Assembly: GCA_030531435.1 (NCBI GenBank)
Contig: JAUNNN010000001.1
Coordinates: forward strand, 1-64,000
Origin: Lachnospiraceae bacterium
GTDB taxonomy: Bacteria; Bacillota; Clostridia; Lachnospirales; Lachnospiraceae
Direction: 5' to 3'
Length of the DNA: 64,000 nt
Both the position numbers and the translations under genes were made by a program. Of the stretch, positions 9,725 through 19,200 are shown in pieces. The notes below the pieces were generated by a model. The model was not told the origin of the DNA. It was given only the letters and a program-made list of their open reading frames with translations, and did no database searches. Within the stretch, counting starts at the first letter, position 1, and each line of letters opens with the position of its first letter.

Positions 9725-11173
9725 TTAGTTTTCCGCTCCAGTTTTTGTAAGATCTGAGAATGACAGTGTCAAATCGTTTCCATCTGTTGATACATTAATT
9801 GTGTAGCTCTTTGTTTCACATCCACTCTTTGCAAGAGTAATCGTATGGGAGCCTGTTACCTTATTTGTATTACAAGGGGCAACTCCAATATATGTACCAT
9901 CAAGATAAACCTCAGCTCCAGCTGGTCCTTCAACAAATATCTTTTTATTATCACTAAGAACTGTATTTCCTGAGTTCACATTTTCAGAAGAACTTGATGT
10001 AGTAGCTCCAGTCTGTGAATCATTTGGTATTGCAGTGTTCTGGCTATTTGGTAAATCACTTGATGATGAGCTTGTAGATGAAGATGAATCTGAAACTTCT
10101 TCTTTCTCTAATTCAACATCTACATTTGCAAGTTCAGATCCGACTTTAATATTAAAACTTACAGTCTCATATCCTGCAAGTTCTGCGCGGACCGAATGAA
10201 TTCCATATTCAAGAGGAACTCTTTCATCAAAATCTGTCATAAGTCCATCAACATAAAGCTGACCGTAATCTGGCGTTACATTGAATTTAACGTGACCTAT
10301 AGCTACTTCCTCTATATCAACCTTAGATAAATCCAGTTTTGTTTCTTTATCTCTGTTAACATCTATTGTATCTCTTCCAACATACCCTTTATGAGTAACC
10401 TTTATGTCATATCTACCTTCTGGAACTGGAATTAACATATCTTCAGTTAGAACCTTTATTATGTCCTGACCTATCTCAATCCATCCACCAACAAAGTATG
10501 AATCATTTGTAACTCGAATATATCCATGACCTGAATTAATAATTATTGAGTAAACAGACTTATCAATTCCATAAAGAGTAATTGAATCAAGCGCAGTAAT
10601 ATCCATTACTTCTGCCAGCTTATCCTCTGATACAACTACAATATCTTTTCTTAATTCAAATAGGTCATCTCCAACTTTTATTGTACGAGCCTTATCGTCT
10701 ATTTCATAATTTGTAATATTCTTATTTGACCAGACAGATGTTGCCTGAGAAATTTCAGAAATTGCATGGTTGTATGTAGTGAAAGTAATATCATACATTT
10801 CTCCAACATTCAATTCAGATGCAGTAAGAGCTCCACCACGCTTTGTTGATATTTTCGTTGTTCCATCAAAAGTAAGAACCTTCTCACTGCCACCTTCAAT
10901 GTTTTTAAGTGTAAGCTCTTTTTTATCAAGATCCTTTTTCAAAAGAAGCACTGTGTCATTCATAGTGAGTCTCTCTTCGCTAACAACAGCACCCTCTTCT
11001 GTCTGCACCTCCTGCTGTTTTGCATTTTTGTTTGCAAGCTTATTAAGAGTGTCCGCTCTTTGTTTTGTAAGATACTCTTTTGCTACAAAAAAACAAATCA
11101 GTGAAGCAAGTGCCAATATTATACATGTTGGAACAATAGCTTTTCTCAAAATATCTCCATTATAGAAATTCAC
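9725..11173 (-). CDS. Membrane-anchored PEGA-domain protein
   Basis: A 482-residue protein with one N-terminal membrane helix (~13-30), a charged coiled segment (~35-60) and an extracytoplasmic beta-rich region. PEGA repeats lie near 250-285, 290-360 (YVDGLMTDFDERVPLEYG) and 415-475 (YLDGTYIGVAPCNTNKVTG). A Ser-rich linker (~365-410) separates the last repeat. PEGA domains are found in surface proteins with unknown ligands. The tight spacing to the downstream polytopic protein suggests joint work at the envelope. Confidence 0.8.
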   Translation of the reverse strand: MNFYNGDILRKAIVPTCIILALASLICFFVAKEYLTKQRADTLNKLANKNAKQQEVQTEEGAVVSEERLTMNDTVLLLKKDLDKKELTLKNIEGGSEKVLTFDGTTKISTKRGGALTASELNVGEMYDITFTTYNHAISEISQATSVWSNKNITNYEIDDKARTIKVGDDLFELRKDIVVVSEDKLAEVMDITALDSITLYGIDKSVYSIIINSGHGYIRVTNDSYFVGGWIEIGQDIIKVLTEDMLIPVPEGRYDIKVTHKGYVGRDTIDVNRDKETKLDLSKVDIEEVAIGHVKFNVTPDYGQLYVDGLMTDFDERVPLEYGIHSVRAELAGYETVSFNIKVGSELANVDVELEKEEVSDSSSSTSSSSSDLPNSQNTAIPNDSQTGATTSSSSENVNSGNTVLSDNKKIFVEGPAGAEVYLDGTYIGVAPCNTNKVTGSHTITLAKSGCETKSYTINVSTDGNDLTLSFSDLTKTGAEN

Positions 11174-11190
11174 TGTTGTATCAGCAAATC

Positions 11191-12567
11191 CTACATAAAT
11201 CTTTTACTATATTCTAATAAATAATCTTTTGTATTATGTTCTGGTACATCTAAAACATGCTCAAATAGAGAATTAAGTATTTCTCCAAGCTTTGGTCCAG
11301 CTTCGACACCTGCTTTAATAAGATCAGAACCACTTACGGCAAGCTGCTTTAATGAAATACAGTCACCGTTTTCAATTATTTCATTATATTTATCTTCAAA
11401 TTCCTTTATATACGCAAGCTTATCGTCTCGCATATATTCGCTTTGTGCCATTGTGTCAGTTCTTTTAACTGCAAAGAGCATCTTCATTCTATCAGGTCCA
11501 ATCTTAACTATGGCTTTTCTTACAGCCGTCATCGTAAGCTTTGGTCTGTAATCATGGTACTCGACAAGCACTTTTACGTTATTAATTGTATCATTATCAA
11601 GCTTAAGGCGTTTCATGATTGATACGCACATTTCTTTACTAACAATTGGGTGACCCGTGAAATGATCTTTTCCAGTTACCTCATCAACTGTTTTACATGA
11701 TGGTTTTCCAAGATCATGAAAAAGCATTGTAAGCTTAAGAATTCTGTTTTCCCTATCAGTAAAATTATTTTTTTCATTATTGATGTTTGTCAGGGCATGA
11801 AGAGTATGTTCTCCAACAGTATACATGTGATGCACTGTATTCTGGCCAGTTTCCATTGCCACATCAAACTCAGGCATAATAATCCTTGTGATTCCAAGAC
11901 TATATGCATCTCTAAGCTTGTCTGGGTGATCTGACTTTAATAACTTAACTATCTCGGTACATATTCTTTCAGCACTAATATTCTGAAGATTAGGACAAAG
12001 TTCTGCAATTGCTGATTTTGTTTCATCATCAATATTATAATCAAGCTGCGCAGAAAACCTTATTGCTCTAAGTATTCTAAGAGCATCCTCTGTAAGGCGT
12101 TCCTTTGCATTCCCAACAGCTTTTATTGTCCTGCTTTCTATACAGTCTAGCCCGTTAAACTCGTCAATAATCCCCATACTATCGCTGTATGCCATAGCAT
12201 TTATTGTAAAATCACGCCTACGTAAATCTTCTGTGAGTTTATCTGTAAATGTAACATCTTTAGGATGCCTGCTATCCTCATACGAGCCATCTATTCGATA
12301 CGTGGTAACCTCAAATCCGTCATTACCAAGCATAACAGTCACTGTTCCGTGCTGAATCCCTGTATCTATTGTGCGTCTAAATACACTCTTTACTTCAAGT
12401 GGTTTAGCTGAAGTAGTAATATCCCAGTCTTCTGGAATTCTTCCTAAAACAGAATCTCGCACGCAACCACCTACGGCATAAGCTTCATAGCCAGCTTTTT
12501 CCAGCTCATTAATAATAAACTGAACTTTTTCCGGAAGTGTAATTTGCATGCGAGATTTATTTATCAA
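11191..12567 (-). CDS. cca: CCA tRNA nucleotidyltransferase with HD domain
   Basis: A 458-residue enzyme that adds or repairs the 3' CCA end of tRNAs. The nucleotidyltransferase motif reads GGCVRDSVLG...DWDITT near residue 35, followed by the head-domain RRDFTINAMAY and the RNA-binding ERLTEDALRILRAIRFSAQ. A C-terminal HD domain carries FHDLGKP (~285) and YHDYRP. Bacterial enzymes with an HD domain can also have phosphohydrolase activity. It lies 10 nt after ackA and 17 nt before the PEGA gene. Confidence 0.93.
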   Translation of the reverse strand: MINKSRMQITLPEKVQFIINELEKAGYEAYAVGGCVRDSVLGRIPEDWDITTSAKPLEVKSVFRRTIDTGIQHGTVTVMLGNDGFEVTTYRIDGSYEDSRHPKDVTFTDKLTEDLRRRDFTINAMAYSDSMGIIDEFNGLDCIESRTIKAVGNAKERLTEDALRILRAIRFSAQLDYNIDDETKSAIAELCPNLQNISAERICTEIVKLLKSDHPDKLRDAYSLGITRIIMPEFDVAMETGQNTVHHMYTVGEHTLHALTNINNEKNNFTDRENRILKLTMLFHDLGKPSCKTVDEVTGKDHFTGHPIVSKEMCVSIMKRLKLDNDTINNVKVLVEYHDYRPKLTMTAVRKAIVKIGPDRMKMLFAVKRTDTMAQSEYMRDDKLAYIKEFEDKYNEIIENGDCISLKQLAVSGSDLIKAGVEAGPKLGEILNSLFEHVLDVPEHNTKDYLLEYSKRFM

Positions 12568-12577
12568 AATATATTAC

Positions 12578-13771
12578 CTATTTAACTAATGCTAATGTTT
12601 CTCTTGCAATTGCAAGCTCTTCATTTGTAGGAACAACCATGAGAGCCACCTTTGAACCAGGTTTTGAAATAACAATTTCCTCACCTCTTACAGCATTCTT
12701 CTCATCATCAATTTCTGTTCCTAAATATCCGAAATACTCACTTACAGCCTTTCTTACTGACTGAGTATTTTCACCAACACCTGCTGTGAATACAATTGCA
12801 TCTACACCGTTCATTGCTGCAACATATGATCCAATATATTTTGCTACATTATATGCATATGTATCGAGTGTATCTGCTGCTCTCTTATTTCCAGCATCTC
12901 TTGCTGCTGTTAAGTCTCTGAAATCACTTGAAACACCTGACATTCCAAGTACACCAGATTTCTTATTAAGAACTGTATTCATTTCTTCTATAGAAATGTT
13001 CTCTTTCTTACATATAAATTCAAGAATTGCAGGATCGAGGTCACCTGATCTTGTTCCCATGATAAGACCTTCAAGTGGTGTAAGACCCATACTTGTATCT
13101 ACACATTTACCATTGCATACAGCTGAGATACTTGCACCATTTCCAAGGTGACATACGATAACCTTAAAGTTGTTATAATCTTTTCCAAGTATTTCTGCTG
13201 CTCTCTTTGAAACATATGAGTGGCTTGTTCCATGGAATCCGTATCTACGAACCTTATACTTCTCATAATATTCATAAGGAAGTCCGTATAAATAAGCCTT
13301 TACTGGCATTGTCTGATGGAATGCAGTATCAAATACAGCTACCATAGGTACGTCTGGCATAAGTGCCTGACATGCATCTATACCAATAAGGTTTGCTGGG
13401 TTATGAAGAGGTGCAAGATCATTGCATTCTTTAATAGCCTCAATAACCTCATCATTAATCTTAATTGCTTCAGAGAAGCTCTCACCACCATGAACGACTC
13501 TGTGTCCTACTGCATCAATAGCGTCAAGAGAATCAACAACACCATAATTCTTATCTGTTAATGAATCAATAACCATTGATACTGCAACTTTGTGATCTGG
13601 CATTGGAGCCTGAATAGTAACTTTATCCTTACCAGCAGGCTGATGTGTTAAAACGCTTCCGTCCATACCAATTCTTTCACAAAGACCTTTAGCTAAAACT
13701 TCTTCTGTATCAGTATTAATAAGCTGGTACTTAAGAGATGAACTACCACAGTTAATAACTAAAACATTCAT
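12578..13771 (-). CDS. ackA: Acetate kinase
   Basis: A 397-residue kinase that converts acetyl phosphate and ADP to acetate and ATP in fermentation. It shows the family signatures VINCGSSSLKYQLI at the N-terminus, CHLGNGASISAVCNG near residue 205, and VFTAGVGENTQSVR near 325. The length matches the family. It usually pairs with phosphotransacetylase, but no pta is present here. It lies 15 nt after proS. Confidence 0.96.
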   Translation of the reverse strand: MNVLVINCGSSSLKYQLINTDTEEVLAKGLCERIGMDGSVLTHQPAGKDKVTIQAPMPDHKVAVSMVIDSLTDKNYGVVDSLDAIDAVGHRVVHGGESFSEAIKINDEVIEAIKECNDLAPLHNPANLIGIDACQALMPDVPMVAVFDTAFHQTMPVKAYLYGLPYEYYEKYKVRRYGFHGTSHSYVSKRAAEILGKDYNNFKVIVCHLGNGASISAVCNGKCVDTSMGLTPLEGLIMGTRSGDLDPAILEFICKKENISIEEMNTVLNKKSGVLGMSGVSSDFRDLTAARDAGNKRAADTLDTYAYNVAKYIGSYVAAMNGVDAIVFTAGVGENTQSVRKAVSEYFGYLGTEIDDEKNAVRGEEIVISKPGSKVALMVVPTNEELAIARETLALVK

Positions 13772-13786
13772 AATTAATCCTCCAAA

Positions 13787-15223
13787 TTAATATGCTTTGC
13801 CCCAATATACAAGCTTCTTAGCAGGACGTCCACAGCACACGCACTTATCACTAATTGTTTCCTGTTCAAATGGCATACAACGTGATGTAACAGCAAGTTT
13901 TTCTTTAATCTGGTCTTCACAGGCCTGATCTTCACACCACATAGCCTTTACAAATCCTGACTTCTCTGCAAAGCATTTTTCGAACTCAGCCATATCTTTT
14001 GCAACATATGTATGCGCATCACGATGTGCTCTTGCAGTTTCTAACATATCCTTCTGAATTGTATCAAGAAGCTCTGGAATCTTAGCTGAAACATCTGTTA
14101 ATGACATTTCAATCTTTTCTCCATTGTCACGACGTACTACTACGCACTTTCCAGCTTCAATATCCTTAGGACCAATTTCAATTCTAAGAGGAACACCTCT
14201 CATTTCCTGTTCTGAGAACTTCCAGCCAGGTCCCTTATCTGTTTCATCTGTCATTACTCTTACTCCAGCATTTCTAAGCTCTGTCTCTAATTCATGAGCT
14301 TTATCAAGAACGCCTTCTTTCTTCTGCTGGATAGGAATAATTCTAACCTGTGTAGGCGCAACTCTTGGTGGAAGCTTAAGTCCTGAGTCATCACCATGAA
14401 CCATGATAATAGCACCAATTAATCTTGTAGTTGAACCCCATGATGTCTGATGAACATACTTAAGAGTATTGTCCTTATCTGTATACTGAATATCAAATGC
14501 ATGAGCAAAACCATCACCAAAGTTATGTGATGTTGCTGACTGAAGTGCCTTTCCATCATGCATAAGTGTTTCAACTGTATATGTAGCTACAGCTCCAGCA
14601 AATTTTTCTTTTTCTGTCTTTCTACCTTTTACAACAGGTATTGCAAGAATATTCTCAAGGAAATCTGCATATACATTAAGCATCTGAAGTGTTCTCTCTT
14701 CAGCTTCTTCTGCTGTAGCATGAGCTGTATGGCCTTCCTGCCATAAGAACTCTCTACTTCTTAAAAATGGTCTTGTTTCTTTTTCCCAACGAACTACAGA
14801 ACACCACTGATTACAAACCTGTGGTAAATCTCTGTATGAATGAACAACACCTTTATAATAGTCACAGAAAAGTGTTTCAGATGTAGGTCTAACACACATT
14901 CTCTCTGTAAGTGGCTGTAATCCACCATGAGTTACCCATGCAACTTCAGGAGCAAATCCTTCTACATGATCCTTTTCCATCTGTAATAAGCTTTCAGGAA
15001 TAAACATTGGTAAATACATGTTCTTAACTCCTGTTGCTTTAAACATTGCATCCATCTGGTTCTGAATAAGTTCCCAGATTGCGTAACCTTCTGGCTTTAT
15101 TGCCATACAGCCTTTTACACTTGTGTAATCGATGAGTTCAGCTTTTTTAACTACATCGGTGTACCATTGTGCAAAGTCTTCTTCCATTGATGTGATTGCT
15201 TCTACAAGCTTCTTTTCTGCCAT
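13787..15223 (-). CDS. proS: Prolyl-tRNA synthetase, archaeal/eukaryotic type
   Basis: A 478-residue class II synthetase that charges tRNA-Pro. It lacks the insertion domain of the E. coli type and instead has a C-terminal domain with paired cysteines ([20 protein letters not shown]) ending in Tyr, the mark of the archaeal-type (ProS-3) group. Class II motif 2 is visible as [20 protein letters not shown] near residue 155. GGAG precedes the ATG. A small inverted repeat (15238-15260) sits just upstream of the ribosome site; I see no T-box. Confidence 0.95.
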   Translation of the reverse strand: MAEKKLVEAITSMEEDFAQWYTDVVKKAELIDYTSVKGCMAIKPEGYAIWELIQNQMDAMFKATGVKNMYLPMFIPESLLQMEKDHVEGFAPEVAWVTHGGLQPLTERMCVRPTSETLFCDYYKGVVHSYRDLPQVCNQWCSVVRWEKETRPFLRSREFLWQEGHTAHATAEEAEERTLQMLNVYADFLENILAIPVVKGRKTEKEKFAGAVATYTVETLMHDGKALQSATSHNFGDGFAHAFDIQYTDKDNTLKYVHQTSWGSTTRLIGAIIMVHGDDSGLKLPPRVAPTQVRIIPIQQKKEGVLDKAHELETELRNAGVRVMTDETDKGPGWKFSEQEMRGVPLRIEIGPKDIEAGKCVVVRRDNGEKIEMSLTDVSAKIPELLDTIQKDMLETARAHRDAHTYVAKDMAEFEKCFAEKSGFVKAMWCEDQACEDQIKEKLAVTSRCMPFEQETISDKCVCCGRPAKKLVYWGKAY

Positions 15224-15237
15224 TTCTTTCTCCTTAG

Positions 15238-15260
15238 ATTCGTCTATTTCTAAGACGAAT
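15238..15260 (-). other. Hairpin just upstream of the proS ribosome binding site
   Basis: An 8-bp perfect inverted repeat (ATTCGTCT / AGACGAAT) with a 7-nt loop lies between the DUF975 gene and proS, directly before AAGGAG. It has no U-tract on the minus strand and could modulate proS translation or protect a processed mRNA end. No known leader family is recognised. Confidence 0.35.
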
Positions 15261-15284
15261 AGTATTTTTTAGCTCATCTGGCTA

Positions 15285-15965
15285 TTAATAATTTTTCTTA
15301 AGTGTTAAATATAACTCTGCGTTTGTCTGATAGATATATGGATTAACGTAAAGGGCACCAGCAATTCCACATGTAATGATAGCTACTAAAACCCATGGAA
15401 TGAATGATAAATCAAGTACAAATGCATTCATTTTCTGTCCATCCATCATTTCCTTACTTCTTGCAAATGCTTCACTTCTATCCATTTCTGGATTCTCAGC
15501 AAGAAGATATGGAACCATCTTATATTCATAAGATTTAATAATTCCAGGAACGATTAAGAGTAATGTCCATAAACCAATAAACAAATCCTTAAGGAAAAGT
15601 GTTAAAGCAACATTTCCCCAACATCCACTCTTGAACACAAAACCGATTTCTTTTGCATCAACTCTTTCGCCACTAATCTCATTTAAAATAAATACTCTTT
15701 GAGCACCTGCAATAAGAGCATTTCCTACGATAACTTTAAGAACAATAATTATTAAAACTGTAATAAATACACCAATTAACACCTGTATAATAAATGCTGT
15801 GTTAAAATTACCAAAATCAATATCTCTATTTGAGCTATTTCTTCCTGCTGATGAACCGCTTCCTGCTGCAAATATTGAAAGAACAACTGCTGCAAGAACT
15901 GATACCCAGTAATTAGCTAAAAATGCTTTCTTGGCTTTTTCTTTTAATTCTACTCTTGTCCACAT
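15285..15965 (-). CDS. DUF975 family membrane protein
   Basis: A 226-residue membrane protein with about five hydrophobic helices (first ~17-35). It opens with MWTRVELKEKAKKAFLANYW, the usual start of DUF975 proteins, and includes the family-like GIIKSYEYKMVPYLLAENP segment before a final pair of helices. The role is unknown; the family is common in Firmicutes. A strong promoter (16011-16039) and an AGGAGG site 8 nt before ATG fix the start. It may lead the proS-ackA-cca transcript. Confidence 0.82.
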   Translation of the reverse strand: MWTRVELKEKAKKAFLANYWVSVLAAVVLSIFAAGSGSSAGRNSSNRDIDFGNFNTAFIIQVLIGVFITVLIIIVLKVIVGNALIAGAQRVFILNEISGERVDAKEIGFVFKSGCWGNVALTLFLKDLFIGLWTLLLIVPGIIKSYEYKMVPYLLAENPEMDRSEAFARSKEMMDGQKMNAFVLDLSFIPWVLVAIITCGIAGALYVNPYIYQTNAELYLTLKKNY

Positions 15966-16010
15966 ATGTATTACCTCCTGTGCACGTTTTTAAATAAAAC
16001 CCATCATTAT

Positions 16011-16039
16011 ATTTTATCTATATTCAAAGCTTATGTCAA
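16011..16039 (-). promoter_or_regulatory. Promoter for the DUF975-proS-ackA operon
   Basis: On the minus strand TTGACA (16034-16039), a 17-nt spacer and TAAAAT (16011-16016) form a near-consensus sigma-A promoter. The start point would lie about 40 nt before the DUF975 ATG. Confidence 0.8.
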
Positions 16040-16048
16040 AATATTTTC

Positions 16049-16738
16049 CTATACGTTCTCAAGAGAAAAAGTAAGGCTTTTTCCATTTTTAGGATGTATA
16101 AAGGACAGTTCATATGCCACCAGATAAATCTTGTTTTTCTCTGGGGTTTCAGCACCTCCATATTTTACATCACCATGTATAGGAAAGCCGATATTTGAAA
16201 GCTGTGCTCTTATTTGATGAAAGCGACCCGTTATAAGTCTTATATCCAAAACAGTATGGATATCTTCATTAAAATCTGTCATTACAAAGTTCTTTAAGAA
16301 TTCAGATGAATTCACTCTATCCTTTGATACAGTACTATATATTAGTTCTGCTTTTTTAGCTTCCTTTTCATTTTTATCTGATACTAAAGCTTTATTTTGT
16401 TTTGAATCCTTTATCAGATAATCTGTAAGCTTTACATTTTCACCTTGGCATACGCCATCTACGGTGCAGTAATACTTTTTTGACATTTTTCCAGATGCAA
16501 TCTGGCTATTTAGTTTAGCCGCAGCATCCTTTGTTTTTGCGAATACAAGGATACCAGCCACTGGCTTATCAAGTCTGTGTATTAAAAACACAGGGCAGGT
16601 AGTTCCTCCTGCCCTTTTATACAAATAATTATTAACTTCGCTAACCATATCCTTTTCAGAAATTTTGGCTGACTGCGTTGCTATGCCTGCTTTTTTTTCA
16701 CAAACAAGAATATAGTCATCTTCAAATAATACATTCAT
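16049..16738 (-). CDS. RluA family RNA pseudouridine synthase
   Basis: A 229-residue enzyme that isomerises uridine in rRNA or tRNA. The catalytic motif HRLDKPVAGILVFAKT lies near residue 54 with the essential Asp, and the C-terminal RLITGRFHQIRAQLSNIGFPIHGD block (split here across 165-190) is present. There is no S4 domain, so it belongs to the short RluA/RluC catalytic-core type; the target base cannot be told. It overlaps the upstream dehydrogenase stop by 1 nt. Confidence 0.88.
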   Translation of the reverse strand: MNVLFEDDYILVCEKKAGIATQSAKISEKDMVSEVNNYLYKRAGGTTCPVFLIHRLDKPVAGILVFAKTKDAAAKLNSQIASGKMSKKYYCTVDGVCQGENVKLTDYLIKDSKQNKALVSDKNEKEAKKAELIYSTVSKDRVNSSEFLKNFVMTDFNEDIHTVLDIRLITGRFHQIRAQLSNIGFPIHGDVKYGGAETPEKNKIYLVAYELSFIHPKNGKSLTFSLENV

Positions 16739-17703
16739 TATTTTAAGTCAACTCTGTTTCTGTTTTCAGTTCCGTCAACAAATGCTTTAAGGTTTAAGCA
16801 TGTCTCACTGACAACTCTTGATCTTGCTTCATATGTTGCCCAAGCAATATGTGGAGTAACAAAGAGCTTGCCTGAATCTTTTATTTTATGAAGTGGTGAA
16901 TTAACATCCATAGGTTCTTTGCAGATTACATCAAGAGCTGCACCTTTAATTTCTTCGTTTTCAAGAGCAGCTACAAGGTCTTCTTCATTAACAATAGGGC
17001 CTCTTCCTACATTTATAAGGTATGCTGTATTTTTCATTTTACTAAAAGCATCCTTATTAAAGAGATTTCTTGTAGCATCTGTAAGAGGTGAGTGAATTGA
17101 AATAATATCGCTCTTTGCAAGAAGTTCATCAAAATCTACTCTTTCATAGTCATTTGTAGAATTCTTACCGCTTGTTGAATAGTATATAACCTTACATCCA
17201 AAAGCTTCTGCAACCTTTGCAACGCCTCTTCCAATTTCTCCAAGTCCAACGATACCCCAAACTTTATCCTTTAACTCAAAGAAAACTTTATCAAAATATG
17301 TGAATATATCACTCTTACAATATTCACCAGACTTAACATATTCATCATAATGCTTAAGATTTTCAACAAGATAGAACATCATTGCGAATGTATGCTGTAC
17401 AACACTATCTGTTGAATAACCCTTAACATTGCATACTGCAATACCTCTTTTTTTACAGTATTCAATATCAATATTATCTGTACCGGTTGCTGTTATAAGC
17501 ACGATCTTTAATTTATCAAGTGTTCCAATAGTTGACTCGTTGATAGGAAGCTTATTCATAATGATGGCATCTGCATCTTTACACTTCTCTGGGATTTCTT
17601 CTTTTGTACTAGTACTGTATTGAACGAATTCTCCGAACTGTTCAAACCCGCTTACATCAACGTCACTACCAACATTCTTAAGTTCTAATGCTACAACTTT
17701 CAT
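16738..17703 (-). CDS. D-isomer-specific 2-hydroxyacid dehydrogenase
   Basis: A 321-residue NAD(P)-dependent dehydrogenase. The Rossmann motif VGLGEIGRGVAKVAEAFG is near residue 152, followed by NVGRGPIVNEEDLV with the conserved Arg region and TPHIAW with the catalytic His near 288. The closest known activities are D-lactate, glycerate or phosphoglycerate-type dehydrogenases; the substrate is not evident. It sits between murG (18 nt upstream) and the pseudouridine synthase (1-nt overlap). Confidence 0.88.
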   Translation of the reverse strand: MKVVALELKNVGSDVDVSGFEQFGEFVQYSTSTKEEIPEKCKDADAIIMNKLPINESTIGTLDKLKIVLITATGTDNIDIEYCKKRGIAVCNVKGYSTDSVVQHTFAMMFYLVENLKHYDEYVKSGEYCKSDIFTYFDKVFFELKDKVWGIVGLGEIGRGVAKVAEAFGCKVIYYSTSGKNSTNDYERVDFDELLAKSDIISIHSPLTDATRNLFNKDAFSKMKNTAYLINVGRGPIVNEEDLVAALENEEIKGAALDVICKEPMDVNSPLHKIKDSGKLFVTPHIAWATYEARSRVVSETCLNLKAFVDGTENRNRVDLK

Positions 17704-17720
17704 GATTATACCCTTCTGTT

Positions 17721-18779
17721 TTATACAAGACTCTCAATAAGTCCTACTATAGTCCCAATTGCGTCTTTTTCTTTTGCATTGCTCATTGCTTCAATATATT
17801 TATCTTTGTTTTTATATAGTTCTTTTATATTATTTAGAAGCACTTCATCTGTTACTTCTTCCTCTTCAAGAACTATTGAATATCCCTGCTTTTCAAAGGA
17901 TCTTGCATTAAGTATCTGATCCCCTCTACTGCTTTTTGCAGATAATGGAATAAGAATATTTGGCTTACAAAGAGCAAGAATCTCACAAATAGCATTTGCT
18001 CCTGCCCTTGACACCAAAATATCGCATAATGCGAACATATCTTTTAATTCTTCTTTAATATATTCGAACTGCTTATATCCGGCTAAGTCATTTAATCCAT
18101 CATCCATCTTACCTTTTCCGCAAAGATGAATTACATTAAATTCTTTTAATAATTCTGGTAAAACTTTTCTTACTGCTTCATTTACCTTTACAGCGCCAAG
18201 ACTTCCACCCATAACCATAATGACAGGCTTATTATCAAATGAAAGCATCTCTCTTGCTTTTTCTTTATCACCTGTAAAAAGTTCTTCTCTTATTGGAGAA
18301 CCTGTCAACACAGCCTTATCACTTGGAAGCATTGCTACAGTCTCTGGGAAATTACAGCAAATCTTTTTCGCTGAACCAAAGCTTAATTTATTAGCTAAAC
18401 CTGGTGTCATATCAGATTCATGAATAACAACTGGAACCTTGCATCTTTTCGCTGCTATTACTACAGGAACAGATACAAAACCACCTTTAGAAAATACTAC
18501 ATCAGGTTTTATTTTTTTTATGAGTTTCTTCGCTTCACTAAATCCCTTGATAACTCTGAATGGATCTGTGAAATTTTTCAAATCAAAATATCTACGAAGC
18601 TTTCCTGTAGATATTCCATGATATGGAATATTGCAGTCAGCCATAAGAAATTTCTCTATGCCTTCATATGATCCAATATATTCTATTTCATATCCCTTCT
18701 CTTTTAGCTTAGGAATAAGAGCAATGTTTGGTGTAACATGACCTGCTGTTCCACCACCCGTTAATATTATTTTTTTCAT
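17721..18779 (-). CDS. murG: UDP-N-acetylglucosamine--N-acetylmuramyl-pyrophosphoryl-undecaprenol transferase
   Basis: A 352-residue membrane-associated GT-B enzyme that turns lipid I into lipid II in peptidoglycan synthesis. It has the N-terminal G-loop TGGGTAGHVTPNIALI, the second G-loop GGSLGAVKVNEAV near 190, and SRAGANAICEILALCKPNILIP near 255 for UDP-GlcNAc binding. It is separated from the usual division-and-cell-wall cluster. Its ATG overlaps the stop of the HIT gene (ATGA), indicating coupling. Confidence 0.96.
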   Translation of the reverse strand: MKKIILTGGGTAGHVTPNIALIPKLKEKGYEIEYIGSYEGIEKFLMADCNIPYHGISTGKLRRYFDLKNFTDPFRVIKGFSEAKKLIKKIKPDVVFSKGGFVSVPVVIAAKRCKVPVVIHESDMTPGLANKLSFGSAKKICCNFPETVAMLPSDKAVLTGSPIREELFTGDKEKAREMLSFDNKPVIMVMGGSLGAVKVNEAVRKVLPELLKEFNVIHLCGKGKMDDGLNDLAGYKQFEYIKEELKDMFALCDILVSRAGANAICEILALCKPNILIPLSAKSSRGDQILNARSFEKQGYSIVLEEEEVTDEVLLNNIKELYKNKDKYIEAMSNAKEKDAIGTIVGLIESLV

Positions 18780-19186
18780 TTTGTAATCCTATCAAGAATT
18801 TCTTTAAGCTCATCTGAAGATGGTTCTGTTGGATTCCATCCAATCTTCTGATTGTCATCCTTATATCTTGGAATCAAATGCATGTGGAAATGGAAAACTG
18901 TCTGACCAGCAGTCTCACCATTATTCTGAACAATATTGAAACCATCACAGGATAATTTATCTGTCATCAAAATTGCCATCTTCTTAGCAAGTTTAAATGC
19001 TTTTCCTGCGATTTCATCATCAATTTCATATATGTTACTAAAGTGCTCTTTAGGTAAAATAAGACTATGTCCCTTTGTAGCTGGTGACATATCCATAATT
19101 ACTCTGAAATCATCATCTTCATACACTGTATTTGTTGGAATATCTCCATTTGCAAGTTTGCAAAAAATACAATCATCTTTTTTCAT
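18776..19186 (-). CDS. HIT family hydrolase
   Basis: A 136-residue HIT-domain protein. It has an N-terminal CIFCKLANGDIP segment and the histidine triad HFHMHLIPR near residue 100. Such proteins hydrolyse AMP or ADP from nucleotide conjugates. The start is set at 19186 (MKKDDC), because GGAGG lies 5 nt upstream of it; an in-frame ATG 12 nt earlier overlaps that ribosome site. It ends in a 4-nt overlap with murG. Confidence 0.93.
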   Translation of the reverse strand: MKKDDCIFCKLANGDIPTNTVYEDDDFRVIMDMSPATKGHSLILPKEHFSNIYEIDDEIAGKAFKLAKKMAILMTDKLSCDGFNIVQNNGETAGQTVFHFHMHLIPRYKDDNQKIGWNPTEPSSDELKEILDRITK

Positions 19187-19200
19187 AAAAGCCTCCAAAT

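Noticed and set aside
15224-15284. T-box or other leader ahead of proS
   Set aside because: The gap is too short and has no T-box sequence; only a small hairpin is present.
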